Source: Schistocephalus solidus (lineage: Eukaryota; Platyhelminthes; Cestoda; Diphyllobothriidea; Diphyllobothriidae). From it: 64,000 nucleotides of DNA. Below, one piece after another: positions 57,401-63,000 of the stretch. The position numbers were made by a program, and so were the translations under genes. The notes under the pieces were generated by a model. The model made no database searches, was not told the origin of the DNA, and saw nothing but the letters and a program-made list of their open reading frames with translations. The DNA is taken from NCBI GenBank assembly GCA_017591395.1, contig WEDG01003378.1, positions 1 through 64,000 of the forward strand, read 5' to 3'. Numbering within the stretch: position 1 is the first letter of the stretch; every line of letters starts with the position of its first letter.

Positions 57401-59570
57401 CTTCGAAGCCTCTGCAAACATTTTTCTTTTCTTAATCTGGGCCTCTCCTCCTCCATTTGGCTTAAAATCACTTTCTTTTCATCTGCGATAGAGCGCTGTT
57501 CACTTTCTACTGGCGGCAGTTACCTCGTTTGCTGGCTCTTATTTACGATGATCTACAATGGCATCGGCGTGACGAAACTGGAGCCGGATCCGCCCTACTA
57601 TGTGATCTTTTGTCAGCATGTCGGATGTGAAATTTTCGGCTCTGTATGCTCATCATTACGCCTGTCGCCCTCCTGCCTAGGTAATTGATCCCGTCTTTTT
57701 GACTCTCCTTCACGAACACTGCCGTTTTGCTTCCTATTTCTCCTTTCCACCCTCCTTTTGCGAAAATTTAAGTCTGTCGCTGAAGACCGTATTTTTATTA
57801 GCCTGATCTTTCTGGACTCGTTTAAGAGGTCATGTTTTAAGAACCATGCCGACTATATCAGCGACAGCTGGGCGTCATCGTGGTGATCGTATCGCGACGC
57901 GATGGCCGGTCAGAGTCCGCAGTCCGAAAGTGGACCACGCACGTCCGGCCAGTGATGCCTATATGCATGACCGGCATTATTAGTACATAAATTGTGCGGG
58001 TTGGTGGCAGGAAGGCCTGGCAACCCAGCATAGTCCTCGTCCTCTCTTATTGCCGGCCGGCGCCCTTATCGAACTTATAGAAGCGGACACTCGCGCTTTC
58101 GTCAAAGACTGGACTGGAGCATTCGGGTTTGCATACCCATCAATCGTCGCATGTGTTCAGCACGCTGCCTGAGCTTCTACTAACCATCACCCGGAACCGA
58201 TATCGCCCAGGCCTCGAGTTGTTAGTCATGCTTAAGCAAAATTAAGAGGCAGATGAGATCAGCTGAGTTCAGGCTCTAGGCACTTTCCGCGCTCTGATAC
58301 CGCGAGACCGCATGATCCTCACCCTTCACGAAAAATTACGTCTAGGTCTGTCCCGGTTGCCGCGGCTCGATTACCTGCTCTCGCATTGCGTTGCGCATGC
58401 GTACTCCGTTTCTGTGTTGAGGCTCGCCACTACCTCTCCTGCTATCACCTACGATAGTTTTCGCTTTCATGCTGGTAAAGGGAATCTCGGCTTTAACATG
58501 CTAAACGTTTCGTTCTCTTTGTCCCAAATGGCGAGCGCTTTTTGAAATGTTCTGGGTGGTTGGCTTTGAGATATCGTCAGTCACTTCCGCCGGTTTTGTG
58601 TACGCAAAATCTTTGGATCTCTCTATGCTCGTCTGTTTTGTCTGAACAGCAATGCGATACAGCCTCTGCGAGTTTGTCTCTCGTAAGTATGATCGTGGCC
58701 CTTTCGGATGGTTTGCTGGGGGCAGAAATTCTAAATCTCGTTCTTGGAGCAGTCAGGAGGATGTTGATGCTGCCTTTACGCGAAAACGTGCATGTGGCTG
58801 CCTTTATAGCGAAAACTTTTGCATATTTAAATTTGACGTGCTCATCGAGTGTATACCACATAAGGTTCAGCTACGAGGAAGGGTTTGCTACTTGAATTAA
58901 ACTATCAACCTGTTTCCCAGTTCTATATAGTCTCCAGAGGTGCTAAATGCTCGCCAGAGTGCATTGGTATCTGAGCCTCCACATGATGACCCACGGTGAT
59001 ATCCGAGCTTTTCGACTATCTGCACCTGGCGGGTCAATTTGATCTTTTCACTGAACGCGCAGAAATCCTGTTTTCTCTTAAGTAACCGAAGTTAGGCTTA
59101 AGAATTTTGTTTCTGCGCTTCTTCGGGTGACTGATCCGTCCAGCGACATACACTGCTAGTATTCTGGGCTTGTTTTAACGCCTGATATATATCGGAACCA
59201 CTACTCTTCTGTCAGACCCTCAATCGTATTTTCTGGTAGGGTAGAAGTTGTACAGTCCATCTTGCAACCTATTGGAGATGCCTGCCTCAGGCTTGCTAGG
59301 TTTAGCCTGTCACTGGGTTATCTTGGTGGACCAATATGACGAGATAATTACATAGAGATCTGATTGCTATGTTAGGCGGTTTCTCGGCCCACTCTCCAGA
59401 CGTTTGCAATTCTTATGCTGTACTTTTTATCCTCGTAAAACAGGCTTCCTGATGAACTCTTTGACCAATACGGTCTCTCTCGGACGCACTGGAAACTGGT
59501 GAGCGCCCTTGCTAGAAGAGTTTGGCGGGGCAGGAGGCTGCCCATACAGGACTACTTCGATGACTACTGA
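19394..59570 (+). CDS. P4-type ATPase (phospholipid flippase), ATP10-like; whole gene, 20 exons
   Basis: P4-ATPases flip phospholipids from the outer or luminal to the cytosolic leaflet, driven by ATP. Most, including ATP10 types, work with a CDC50-family subunit. Twenty exons fitting GT/AG signals and reading phase encode about 1,490 residues, close to the length of ATP10 proteins. Motif order is complete: two N-terminal spans, actuator domain (DGEN in place of DGET), TM3-TM4 with [15 protein letters not shown], a long Ser-rich nucleotide-domain insert, [32 protein letters not shown], and six C-terminal spans. The ATP10 assignment rests on the N-terminal ETRRI and RFANIYF context, KAVLNNSG...YKRSKLER-like exon 5 and CNTVVVS; it is less certain than the P4 call. 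Exons 1-16 are intact; exons 17-20 contain lesions, so 3' function is unproven. Confidence 0.9.
19777..22550 (+). other. Intron 1
   Basis: 2.8 kb. It holds copy 1 of a moderately repeated 80-150 base element near 20,274-20,355. I see no other gene or element. Open frames at 20,325-20,639 (minus) and 21,465-21,752 have no recognised content. Confidence 0.6.
20274..20355 (+). repeat. Dispersed repeat R, copy 1 (diverged)
   Basis: It shares the order GACTTGCGCGTTAATT..., TTTTAGCG and CATCTACCG...CTCTC with copies at 25,301 and 40,836. The family is unknown; it is likely a short interspersed element or a fragment of one. Confidence 0.5.
22551..22755 (+). CDS. ATPase exon 2: actuator domain with DGEN motif
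   Basis: The acceptor is AACCAG at 22,545-22,550 and the donor GTAAAT follows 22,755. Joined to exon 1 the frame reads [20 protein letters not shown], then [20 protein letters not shown] and [18 protein letters not shown]. The last part is the dephosphorylation loop of the A domain. The family sequence is DGET; here the Thr codon is AAC (Asn). The catalytic Glu is retained. Confidence 0.92.
22983..23062 (+). CDS. ATPase exon 3: actuator domain, continued
   Basis: An 80-base exon between AAAAG (22,982) and GTAAGT (23,063). It reads [20 protein letters not shown] then YHFSGQ, equivalent to the xxxxECExPNxxLxxFxG segment of P4-ATPases. It starts in phase 0 and ends in phase 2. Confidence 0.88.
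23634..23734 (+). CDS. ATPase exon 4: actuator domain, NLLLRGC motif
   Basis: The acceptor is TTTTTTCAATTAAG at 23,633 and the donor GTGCGT is at 23,735. It reads [20 protein letters not shown] then [15 protein letters not shown], the conserved block leading towards TM3. The phase fits exons 3 and 5. Confidence 0.9.
23735..24825 (+). other. Intron 4
   Basis: 1.1 kb with no recognisable gene or mobile element. The overlapping open frames near 24,582-24,909 are out of frame with exon 5 and are not recognisable. Confidence 0.5.
24826..24957 (+). CDS. ATPase exon 5: TM3
   Basis: It lies between TTGAAG (24,825) and GTAAGT (24,958). It reads [20 protein letters not shown] then [21 protein letters not shown]. 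The first part is the ETKAMLNNSG...KRSKLER block especially clear in ATP10-type proteins; the second is a strongly hydrophobic membrane span (TM3). It ends in phase 1. Confidence 0.93.
25301..25450 (+). repeat. Dispersed repeat R, copy 2
   Basis: It begins GGTGACCTGCGCGTGAAATAG and continues through CATCTACCGCACTCTC and GACAGAGTCAAGA to a segment rich in GGTGCAGGTGG. The same order occurs at 40,836-40,985 in the same orientation. No tRNA promoter boxes were recognised. Confidence 0.6.
26455..26631 (-). CDS. Candidate first exon of a nested minus-strand secreted-protein gene
   Basis: A minus-strand ATG at 26,631 opens a frame whose first residues, [20 protein letters not shown], look like a signal peptide (Lys, then a hydrophobic core of about 13 residues). 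After 59 codons there is a good donor, CCG|GTAAGA (boundary at 26,455). A matching phase-0 acceptor, TTGCCAATATCTTGCAG, lies downstream on the minus strand near 26,190, followed by an open frame of about 50 codons to TGA at 26,035. I do not recognise the protein. It sits in intron 5 antisense to the ATPase; chance is a real alternative. Confidence 0.35.
27016..27137 (+). CDS. ATPase exon 6: TM3-TM4 loop and start of TM4
   Basis: Bounded by TTCTTAG (27,015) and GTGCGA (27,138). It reads [20 protein letters not shown] then a short segment and [12 protein letters not shown]. This corresponds to the exoplasmic loop GxxIWLxSY...PFL and the FxxFWTFxIxLQ beginning of TM4. It enters in phase 1 and leaves in phase 0, joining exons 5 and 7 without a gap. 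Confidence 0.9.
28017..28971 (+). repeat. Inverted duplication, arm 1 (spans most of exon 7)
   Basis: This 955-base segment is repeated in reverse complement at 43,014-43,966 with very few differences by eye. It covers the last 736 bases of intron 6, the acceptor of exon 7 and 219 of the 250 bases of exon 7, including the DKTGT codons. It breaks off inside the exon after AAGCGGGCGGCA. Confidence 0.9.
28753..29002 (+). CDS. ATPase exon 7: TM4 (PLPL) and phosphorylation site DKTGT
   Basis: The acceptor is TTCTTCCTGCGCTTCAG (28,752) and the donor GTAAGT is at 29,003. It reads [35 protein letters not shown], then [20 protein letters not shown] and LTENKMEFK. The Asp of DKTGT is the phosphorylated residue of all P-type ATPases. 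The TM4 gate motif is PLPL where P4 proteins usually have PISL. The inverted copy at 43 kb shows the same PLPL. Confidence 0.95.
29003..33554 (+). other. Intron 7, no firm feature
   Basis: 4.6 kb. I see no mobile-element motif. Weak candidates only: a minus-strand frame at 30,093-30,374 with several Cys residues ([20 protein letters not shown]), a minus-strand frame at 32,094-32,312 with a signal-like start ([17 protein letters not shown]), and a plus frame at 32,415-32,621. None has convincing splice partners. The stretch 31,640-31,860 is locally GC-rich. Confidence 0.4.
33555..33766 (+). CDS. ATPase exon 8: Ser-rich linker and CNTVVVS motif
   Basis: The 3' end is secure: [20 protein letters not shown] then [13 protein letters not shown] before the donor GTAAGA at 33,767. 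This is the FFxALxxCNTVVV segment of ATP10-type nucleotide domains. The 5' end is inferred. The frame is closed by TAA at about 33,480, and the only AG that fits the phase is CCACAAG at 33,554. This adds a basic, Ser/Pro-rich linker ([17 protein letters not shown]). The start is the least certain boundary of exons 1-11. Confidence 0.75.
33994..34687 (+). CDS. ATPase exon 9: long Ser/Arg-rich insert of the nucleotide domain
   Basis: A 694-base exon. A strong pyrimidine tract and ACTCCAG end at 33,993, and the donor GTAAGT is at 34,688. It is open for 231 codons and contains [32 protein letters not shown] and many Ser/Thr/Gly residues. It has no recognisable fold and is probably a disordered, phosphorylatable insert, as occurs at this place in ATP10 proteins. 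Its phase (0 in, 1 out) fits exons 8 and 10. Confidence 0.85.
35181..35262 (+). repeat. tRNA-like SINE head fragment
   Basis: It contains GGTAGCTCAATGGTAGAG, close to an RNA polymerase III A box, and a degenerate B box (TGTTCGAGGAGTC). It resembles the heads of the SINE copies at 47.8 and 48.1 kb but is strongly diverged. It lies in intron 9. Confidence 0.5.
35850..35985 (+). repeat. SINE copy, tRNA-like head plus body (diverged)
   Basis: A-box-like GATCAGTGGTAGAACG and a B-box-like GGTCGAGCCCGGGATTC are followed by a body with GACGAGGTCCAATAAGCTAG, CAATGGCCGTTTAA and CGTCTCCC. This is the same order as GACGGCTAATAAGCCAG...AATGGCCATT...GGTCTCCC in the copies at 47.9 and 48.2 kb. Confidence 0.65.
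36431..36853 (+). CDS. ATPase exon 10: Ser-rich insert and YESESPDE motif
   Basis: The acceptor is CCGGCCTAG (36,430), preceded by a pyrimidine-rich stretch; the donor GTAATT is at 36,854. It begins [20 protein letters not shown] and ends [20 protein letters not shown] plus [20 protein letters not shown]-x-E-S-P-D-E is the conserved P4 nucleotide-domain entry. The phase fits both neighbours. Confidence 0.93.
37455..37971 (+). repeat. Tandem array of a ~101-bp unit abutting the exon 11 acceptor
   Basis: Five nearly identical units start at 37,455, 37,556, 37,656, 37,760 and 37,861. A truncated sixth (37,962) supplies the pyrimidine tract TTTTTTCTGCCCTTCTGGTAG of the exon 11 acceptor. Units begin CCCTATGGGCCTTTTGGTATC and differ mainly in T-run length. 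The unit length is not a multiple of three, so open frames through it (37,741-37,977 and 37,527-37,709 minus) are incidental. From 37,541 to 37,971 the array has no AG dinucleotide. Confidence 0.97.
37974..38132 (+). CDS. ATPase exon 11: nucleotide domain, FTKGADSV motif
   Basis: The acceptor TTCTGGTAG (37,973) lies directly at the end of the tandem array; the donor GTGAAT is at 38,133. It reads [40 protein letters not shown] and [13 protein letters not shown]. FDSxRKxMS and KGAD contact ATP in this family. It is in phase 1 at both ends. Confidence 0.95.
38345..38393 (-). repeat. SINE body fragment, inverted
   Basis: The reverse complement, CATTGGCTGATGACGACTGT then AGATGGCCATTA, matches the body of the SINE at 47.9 kb (TGGCTGATGACGGCTAATAA...AATGGCCATT). 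Confidence 0.45.
39093..39175 (+). CDS. ATPase exon 12: nucleotide domain, [10 protein letters not shown]
   Basis: The end is secure: [20 protein letters not shown] then LAKR before GTAAGT at 39,176. The family's GLRTLxxAxR block is clear. The frame is open upstream to 38,852, and several AGs fit the phase (39,092 after CCCCCGTCTCCAG; also about 38,992 and 38,946). I chose 39,092 because it gives the family's usual length here; a longer exon with an extra loop remains possible. Confidence 0.8.
39176..39851 (+). other. Intron 12
   Basis: 676 bases with no recognised element. Confidence 0.6.
39852..39978 (+). CDS. ATPase exon 13: nucleotide domain helix before the P domain
   Basis: The acceptor is CGTTTTTAAG (39,851) and the donor GTAAGT is at 39,979. 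It reads [40 protein letters not shown] and LLG. This corresponds to the Y/FxxWxxxxxxAxxSLxxREExLxxxxxxIExxLxLLG block. Phase 0 in, 1 out. Confidence 0.93.
40836..40985 (+). repeat. Dispersed repeat R, copy 3
   Basis: It is in the same order and orientation as copy 2 (GGTGACTTGCGCGTGAATTAG, CAGCTACCGCACTCTC, GACAGAGTCAAGA, GACGCAGGTGGCTGG). It lies in intron 13. Confidence 0.6.
41160..41176. repeat. Short (CA)n tract
   Basis: GCGCGCACACACACACG, a short dinucleotide run next to a duplicated GGCCCGTTTAGGG motif (41,117-41,150). Confidence 0.7.
41365..41585. repeat. Degenerate telomere-like tract (CCCTAA variants)
   Basis: Over about 220 bases, variants of CCCTAA and CTTAACCC recur densely: TTTTAACCC, CCCTAACATAAAG, CCCTACCCTAAGCCTAAACTC, CTTAACCCAAGCC, GACCTAACACCTAACCC, CACTTAACCCAAC, AACCCTAAACC. 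The order is irregular, so it is a decayed or variant array rather than a clean telomeric repeat. Shorter patches of the same kind occur near 47,020-47,065 and, on the other strand, 60,765-60,790. Confidence 0.6.
42506..42690 (+). CDS. ATPase exon 14: P domain start, LTGDKPETA motif
   Basis: The acceptor is CTCGCTTCCAG (42,505) and the donor GTAAGC is at 42,691. It reads [40 protein letters not shown] and [12 protein letters not shown] is a conserved P-domain motif, and GIEDRLQxGVPET is typical of P4 proteins. Phase 1 in, 0 out. Confidence 0.96.
43014..43966 (-). repeat. Inverted duplication, arm 2 (antisense copy of ATPase exon 7)
   Basis: The reverse complement of 28,017-28,971, lying in intron 14 of the same gene. 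Read on the minus strand it keeps the exon 7 acceptor, [10 protein letters not shown] and [16 protein letters not shown] plus [10 protein letters not shown], then leaves the exon sequence after AAGCGGGTGGCA. It differs by a three-base in-frame deletion (EEKNKR becomes EENKR) and scattered substitutions. One added T lies near 43,730. It has no exon 7 donor, so it cannot be used as an exon as it stands. Confidence 0.92.
46030..46500 (+). mobile_element. RTE-like LINE reverse-transcriptase fragment
   Basis: The frame from 46,032 contains [20 protein letters not shown], matching the QAGFRPGRGCxDQIxTLR box of RTE-type reverse transcriptases. It is followed by [12 protein letters not shown], where the family has IxVFLDxxxAFD. 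Further on, near 46,437, [11 protein letters not shown] stands where the family has EYADDIxLL. Substitutions at catalytic positions, stops and its short length show a dead remnant. Confidence 0.6.
47828..47900 (+). promoter_or_regulatory. tRNA-like head of SINE copy 1 with pol III A and B boxes
   Basis: The A box is TGGCTCAATGG (47,835-47,845) and the B box GGTTCGAATCC (47,878-47,888), both close to consensus. The D arm (GCTC/GAGC) pairs, but the acceptor, anticodon and outer T-stem pairs do not. It is therefore a SINE promoter rather than a working tRNA gene. Confidence 0.75.
48132..48203 (+). promoter_or_regulatory. tRNA-like head of SINE copy 2
   Basis: Same A and B boxes as copy 1, but GGTAGAGCG is changed to GGTAGAAACG, which breaks the D-arm pairing. 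Confidence 0.7.
48292..48313. repeat. (AT)n microsatellite at the SINE copy 2 end
   Basis: About 10 AT units directly after TTTCAATTTC of the SINE body. Confidence 0.95.
48419..48454. repeat. (AT)n microsatellite
   Basis: About 17 AT units next to the inverted SINE copy. Confidence 0.95.
48456..48622 (-). repeat. SINE copy, inverted
   Basis: The reverse complement reads GGGTTGGGTATGACTGGTTG, ATGACGGCTTATAAGTC, AATGGCCATTCC and TCTTTGTCGGTT. It then continues into GGATCGGTGAGCGCC, the sequence that opens the next unit in the tandem copies at 47.7-48.3 kb. The tRNA head is degenerate. Confidence 0.65.
48633..48912 (+). mobile_element. Penelope-like GIY-YIG endonuclease fragment
   Basis: [20 protein letters not shown] (48,635-48,700), then after a stop and frame change [31 protein letters not shown] and [10 protein letters not shown] (to 48,890). 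This is the usual ending of Penelope-like proteins: GETGKSL, then REFLEAW...INRHIDLDxAY. The catalytic Gly/Tyr region is altered and the frame is broken. It shares the REFLEAMH variant with the element at 54 kb. Confidence 0.75.
49308..49667 (+). CDS. ATPase exon 15: P domain insert and CCRVSPHQK motif
   Basis: The acceptor is CTTCGTCTAG (49,307); the donor GTAGTT at 49,668 is weaker than the others. The 120 codons begin [20 protein letters not shown] and include [20 protein letters not shown] and [19 protein letters not shown]. This is the LVIDGxxLxxxLE...CxxVxCCRxxPxQK block preceding the GDGAND exon. It is in phase 0 at both ends. Confidence 0.94.
49668..50272 (+). other. Intron 15
   Basis: 605 bases with no recognised element. 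Confidence 0.6.
50273..50530 (+). CDS. ATPase exon 16: P domain GDGANDV motif, start of TM5
   Basis: The acceptor is CTTCTGTCCTAG (50,272) and the donor GTAAGT is at 50,531. It reads [60 protein letters not shown] and [14 protein letters not shown]. The GDGAND Asp residues bind Mg2+. It ends YMFYKDA, entering TM5. This is the last exon without a lesion. Confidence 0.97.
50531..52689 (+). other. Intron 16
   Basis: 2.2 kb with no recognised mobile element. Open frames in 51,726-52,651 are out of context. The pyrimidine-rich stretch before 52,690 is the exon 17 acceptor. Confidence 0.5.
52690..52886 (+). pseudogene. ATPase exon 17: TM5-TM6 and loop, two apparent +1 frameshifts
   Basis: The acceptor is CTTCCCCTTCCAG (52,689); the donor GTAGAT is at 52,887. 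The homologous protein is spread over three frames. [18 protein letters not shown] comes first, then (one base later, near 52,748) [20 protein letters not shown], then (one base later, at a T5 run near 52,816) [20 protein letters not shown]. Each switch needs one base to be skipped. Read straight, the first frame meets TGA at 52,843. Either the gene is damaged here or the sequence carries insertion errors. Confidence 0.85.
53940..55900 (-). mobile_element. Penelope-like element: reverse transcriptase and GIY-YIG nuclease, decayed
   Basis: Minus strand, from high to low coordinates. [20 protein letters not shown] (about 55,540-55,480) corresponds to the N-terminal YKxxxxDPT block. Around 55,150-54,970, [12 protein letters not shown] and, in another frame, [20 protein letters not shown] match the family's LLxLxxxxFxFxGxxYxQxxGxPMGSPIS...AExxMxxLE. 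Then come [10 protein letters not shown] (about 54,800), [20 protein letters not shown] (about 54,220-54,280), REFLEAMHS and [15 protein letters not shown] (about 54,130-54,040). Many stops and frame changes make it dead. It lies in intron 17, antisense to the ATPase. Confidence 0.78.
56264..56463 (+). pseudogene. ATPase exon 18: TM7-TM8 region, motifs split over frames
   Basis: The acceptor is TTCCCTTCTAG (56,263); the probable donor GTATCA is at 56,464. The phase-0 frame is open throughout and ends [11 protein letters not shown], the family's LHxGIExKxW. Its first 12 codons do not look like the family, whereas another frame there reads [13 protein letters not shown], close to the xxxxFWxxMAxA of ATP10 proteins. 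The phase-0 frame then reads [15 protein letters not shown], and a third frame WYANSSVV. This is a patchwork of small shifts that cancel out across the exon. Confidence 0.7.
57492..57680 (+). pseudogene. ATPase exon 19: TM9-TM10, frameshifted
   Basis: The acceptor is TCTGCGATAG (57,491); the donor GTAATT is at 57,681. Fragments in order are ALFTFYWRQ, then (shifted) [20 protein letters not shown] and [11 protein letters not shown], then (shifted at a T4 run near 57,613) [12 protein letters not shown], then (shifted near 57,648) [11 protein letters not shown]. The last is the MTPVAALLPR end of ATP10 proteins. Entry and exit phases match exons 18 and 20, but the straight frame contains a TGA. 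Confidence 0.75.
57681..59443 (+). other. Intron 19
   Basis: 1.8 kb without a recognised mobile element. A minus-strand frame at 58,577-58,861 (94 codons) has a plausible composition but no identifiable motif. Confidence 0.5.
59444..59570 (+). CDS. ATPase exon 20: cytosolic C-terminus to the first stop
   Basis: The acceptor is CGTAAAACAG (59,443). In phase with exon 19 it reads [40 protein letters not shown] and DY, then TGA (59,568-59,570). It follows directly on the PVALLPR end of TM10, as expected of a P4 C-terminal tail. The same frame stays open for another 58 codons after the TGA. Confidence 0.8.
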
Positions 59571-60038
59571 AACTGGAATTTCACTCAGCTGTCAGCTGCG
59601 CCTGAGACGCCCACGACTCCAGTTCCGTTTCAGGAAACAGGGTGCCCGGCACAGCGGAGGTCCTCTCTGTCCAGAGTCGCGGCGCGAACTGGAAAAGCGG
59701 TGCGACATGCTGCAAACCAGGCAGCGCTTGACTTCGCGTACGGCTAGGGTCGACGGACGGTAATGGCGAGCAGTAGATCGCTGCGTGTTCGTGGCGTTCG
59801 AGCACAGATCGCGTGTTGGTTAACGACCGCTGGTCAGCTGCTTCAACGCATGCCCCTGCTGCGGAGCACAATTGACGAGCCCGCTGCTACAATACGCACT
59901 GTCTCAATTATTGGTGCACGACCTTCCAGCGCTCCCGGCCAGTGTGACGCCCAGGTTTTCGTCCGTACATCTCTGGAGTCGACCTCCTGCGACTCACTAG
60001 TCGACCCGTTCAAGACCGCCGGGCGCATACTATCGTAG
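59571..60038 (+). pseudogene. Possible continuation of the ATPase C-terminal tail beyond in-frame stops
   Basis: In the frame of exon 20, after TGA, 58 codons are open to TAG at 59,745 (NWNFTQLSAAPETPTTPVPF, then RRSSLSRVAARTGKAVRHAA, LDFAYG). A further 96 codons are open to TAG at 60,036 (SSRSLRVRGVRAQ, TVSIIGARPSSAPGQ). Only two internal stops occur in 198 codons. It could be a real Ser/Arg-rich tail with nonsense changes, or a 3' untranslated region open by chance in GC-rich sequence. Confidence 0.4.
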
Positions 60039-63000
60039 CTTCAACGAGACCGCGCTTTTCTGGGTGGTAAGTTCCACTCTCTTTCTCTATCCATCCTCCG
60101 GATCTCCTCACTCTGTACTCTCAGTTTCTGCTACACTCGTTTTGGGAAACCACTACCCGATTTGTATTGATATCGCTGGTGAAATGCTTGCCTGGTTACT
60201 GACGCCTTATCTGCCGGCTACCACGTACGCATCCATCAACCCACTGGCCGGGATGAAGGCTGAATATTCGAAAGCGAAGTCAAAGGTTTAGACACGGACT
60301 CCACGACTGGAAGTGTCAGTGGCAGGCTTACGCTGCTTATAAGCGGCGATCATCCTCGATCTTACAGTTGGAGTCGGATCACATTACTTTTCTCCTTGCT
60401 TTACAATACGCAGTCCTGCGCGCGCCAGTGTTCAGATCTAGTCTTGTTTGAGTTATGTTTTCGGTAGAGGCCGGTAACGAGCGCGTGCCCGATATCGATC
60501 TACTAACCAATCGTGCCAACGACTCCAGCGCGAGGCCTCGGTAAATAAGAGGATACCGCTAAGTGGGGGTTTGGTGCAGCGGTGGCATGAGTAGGATAAA
60601 GCTCACGGAAATAGTGATCTTCGTAAAGTTGACTATTTCTATGCTGTGTGTGCGTACAAACCAGTATGTGATTTGGAAACGTTTGAGCGCTTGACCCTGC
60701 ACTGTTCCTCAGATTTGGGACCACGGCGATGCACCTAATGTACGCTTTCAGCATGTGGTTGTGTGTAGGGTTAAGTTAGGGGTTAGAAATAAACCTTTGT
60801 GTTTGGTTTTTCGGCTAAAGGTTTGGGTTTATCGCGGGTAGGCCGTAAGTAGTGATGAGCTTCGCAAACGACACATACATCAAAGCTCAGGTGGGCTGGG
60901 TGGCGTCAGATCGACTGATTAATGGTGACCACTTGAAAACTCGTACGCTGAGTGGACTGTTATTTGTTAGCTTGGCGGGACACGGAATGTGGAGCGCCTA
61001 TTCGGGAACGCCTGTGTTTTCAATAATTTTACGGAGTAAGACAGGGTTGGCGCCGCACGTCCTTTTTCACAATCCTAGGAAGGGAGCCATCATTTCCTCA
61101 TTCCTATCAGATCTAGTTCCTTTAATGTGGTCAACCGATCGCTTACAGCCATCTGCTATCAAAACGCAAAATCGGCTTGGAGCGTTGCACACGCCCACGT
61201 GTTTCTTTGTTGCGTGACGAGCCAGGTAATGCAGCAGTACCAGGTTGGAAAACAAATTGACACCGACGGTCTAATAGCTTGTCGACCCAAAACTCCTCTT
61301 TTGCTCATGACTCTTGAAACCCTGATCGCTGCGCAAATCAATATATCTGAACGGTTGACACATCTCACATGATCGCGAAAGAAAAGAACCTGTAGCTGAA
61401 AGTAGTAGTCTATTAGCCCTGACGTTTCGGATTCTCCCTCGACCGCTTCCGCGGAACTACGCCTCGTATGCCTCCACTAGCTCACATGATATTGATATAG
61501 TGAGTGACTACTAGGGACAGTTAGCGTTTTAATGCTGCAGCAGCTGAGAACAGTGGAAACTTTTTAATCCTTGACTGCGCTTCAAAGAAAATGAGGTTGG
61601 CGAGGCACGGATCACCGTGGGCTGCTCCCACACGATTCTCCATTTAGAGTTGCGAAAAGAATTCCCATCAAAGGATTCAACAGACTGGATTAGCGAAGCA
61701 GTACGTGTAGCAACTCCGATGATGCTCGTCGGGCCGACTCTTTATTGTATGCGGAAAGGAGTACAAAGCTGAGACATCAATGAGCGAAATCTCAGTCCAT
61801 GCAAAGTGAGTCGTGGTAATTTTAGAGGGTGGCGATATGAGAGACATCGTTAGCTGCGGTGTTTTGGTGGTCGGATTTCACGAGGAGAGGGAGGGGGAGA
61901 GGCGGAGCGGCCTGGACTGCATGTAATTAAAGCCGTCGTTGGCCGTGCTGGCGCCCTTGAGCTTGTAGGAGAGTTCTTTATGTGCGCACAAGACCGGTTT
62001 TCTCCAACCGGATGGCGGTGGCTTCTGCTGATGCCGCGTATTAGTGGGATAAGTGGTGGCGCTTATACATCGTCACCGAAAGGCTTCGTTAGAGTCCACA
62101 CACGTTTGCGAGGCTTTATCGAAAAGCACGCGTTTGCTCGCCAAGCTGGTGCTGATTCTGCTCCATTTTGTTGTGTTTGATTTCGTGCAATCCATGCATT
62201 TTAAAACCACAATTCGGGAGGTCTCAGGCATAAACGGGAGAGGAATGGACATTTTTCTAAGGTATTTGCCTGTCAACCCGGGCCGGAGCCGCTTGAAGTT
62301 TGAGGATGGTGCTGAGTTGTTGGCCGCGTCAGATACTCGAGTACTTTTCGCTATGGACTCATTCACTTATGAGCTGTGCTCATTCAAAGAGCACCCAGGG
62401 TAACATTTAATGACGTGCGTGCATGTCCGATCCCAGGCAGGCGGGCCTAGCGTATTGGTGATGACTCAGCTTGCCTCTGCTCAGGTTACCACGAACAGTC
62501 CTCATCACTGACAGCTTCGTAGGCCGTGCAAGGCGACTGCAAACCGGTAGGTTTCCAGCTTCGTTTCGCACTCGTGAGCCGTCGCCCGTATCCCTCAAAC
62601 CAAAAAGACTTCCAAGCTCATGAATAACATGCTTGAAAGCATATGTACGGTGGAAGTCAGTAAATAGGTAAAAGAGACGTTGAGTCCAAGACAGACGTTC
62701 TGATGAACTTCGATTTCAGCCACTGGTTGTACGAGCACTTCTTTATTGATATTGACGTTTGCCGCCCACTACCTGGCTGCTGCCCTCTTCACTACTGAAA
62801 GTTTCCAACTACCGTCTACCACACAGGTCCCAAACGATCCACCGCGCGCTACGCAACGCTCGTGTCCTGTGGGGCTTATCAGCTCCGGTTTCTCTGCACG
62901 TAATGCGGCCTTTACATGACGAGGGACATCGGCAGGTTGCAGCTCCACAGGAATGGTAGGGCGGGTGAGTGAACCAGACTCGTGCATCGCCCTGCTGACT

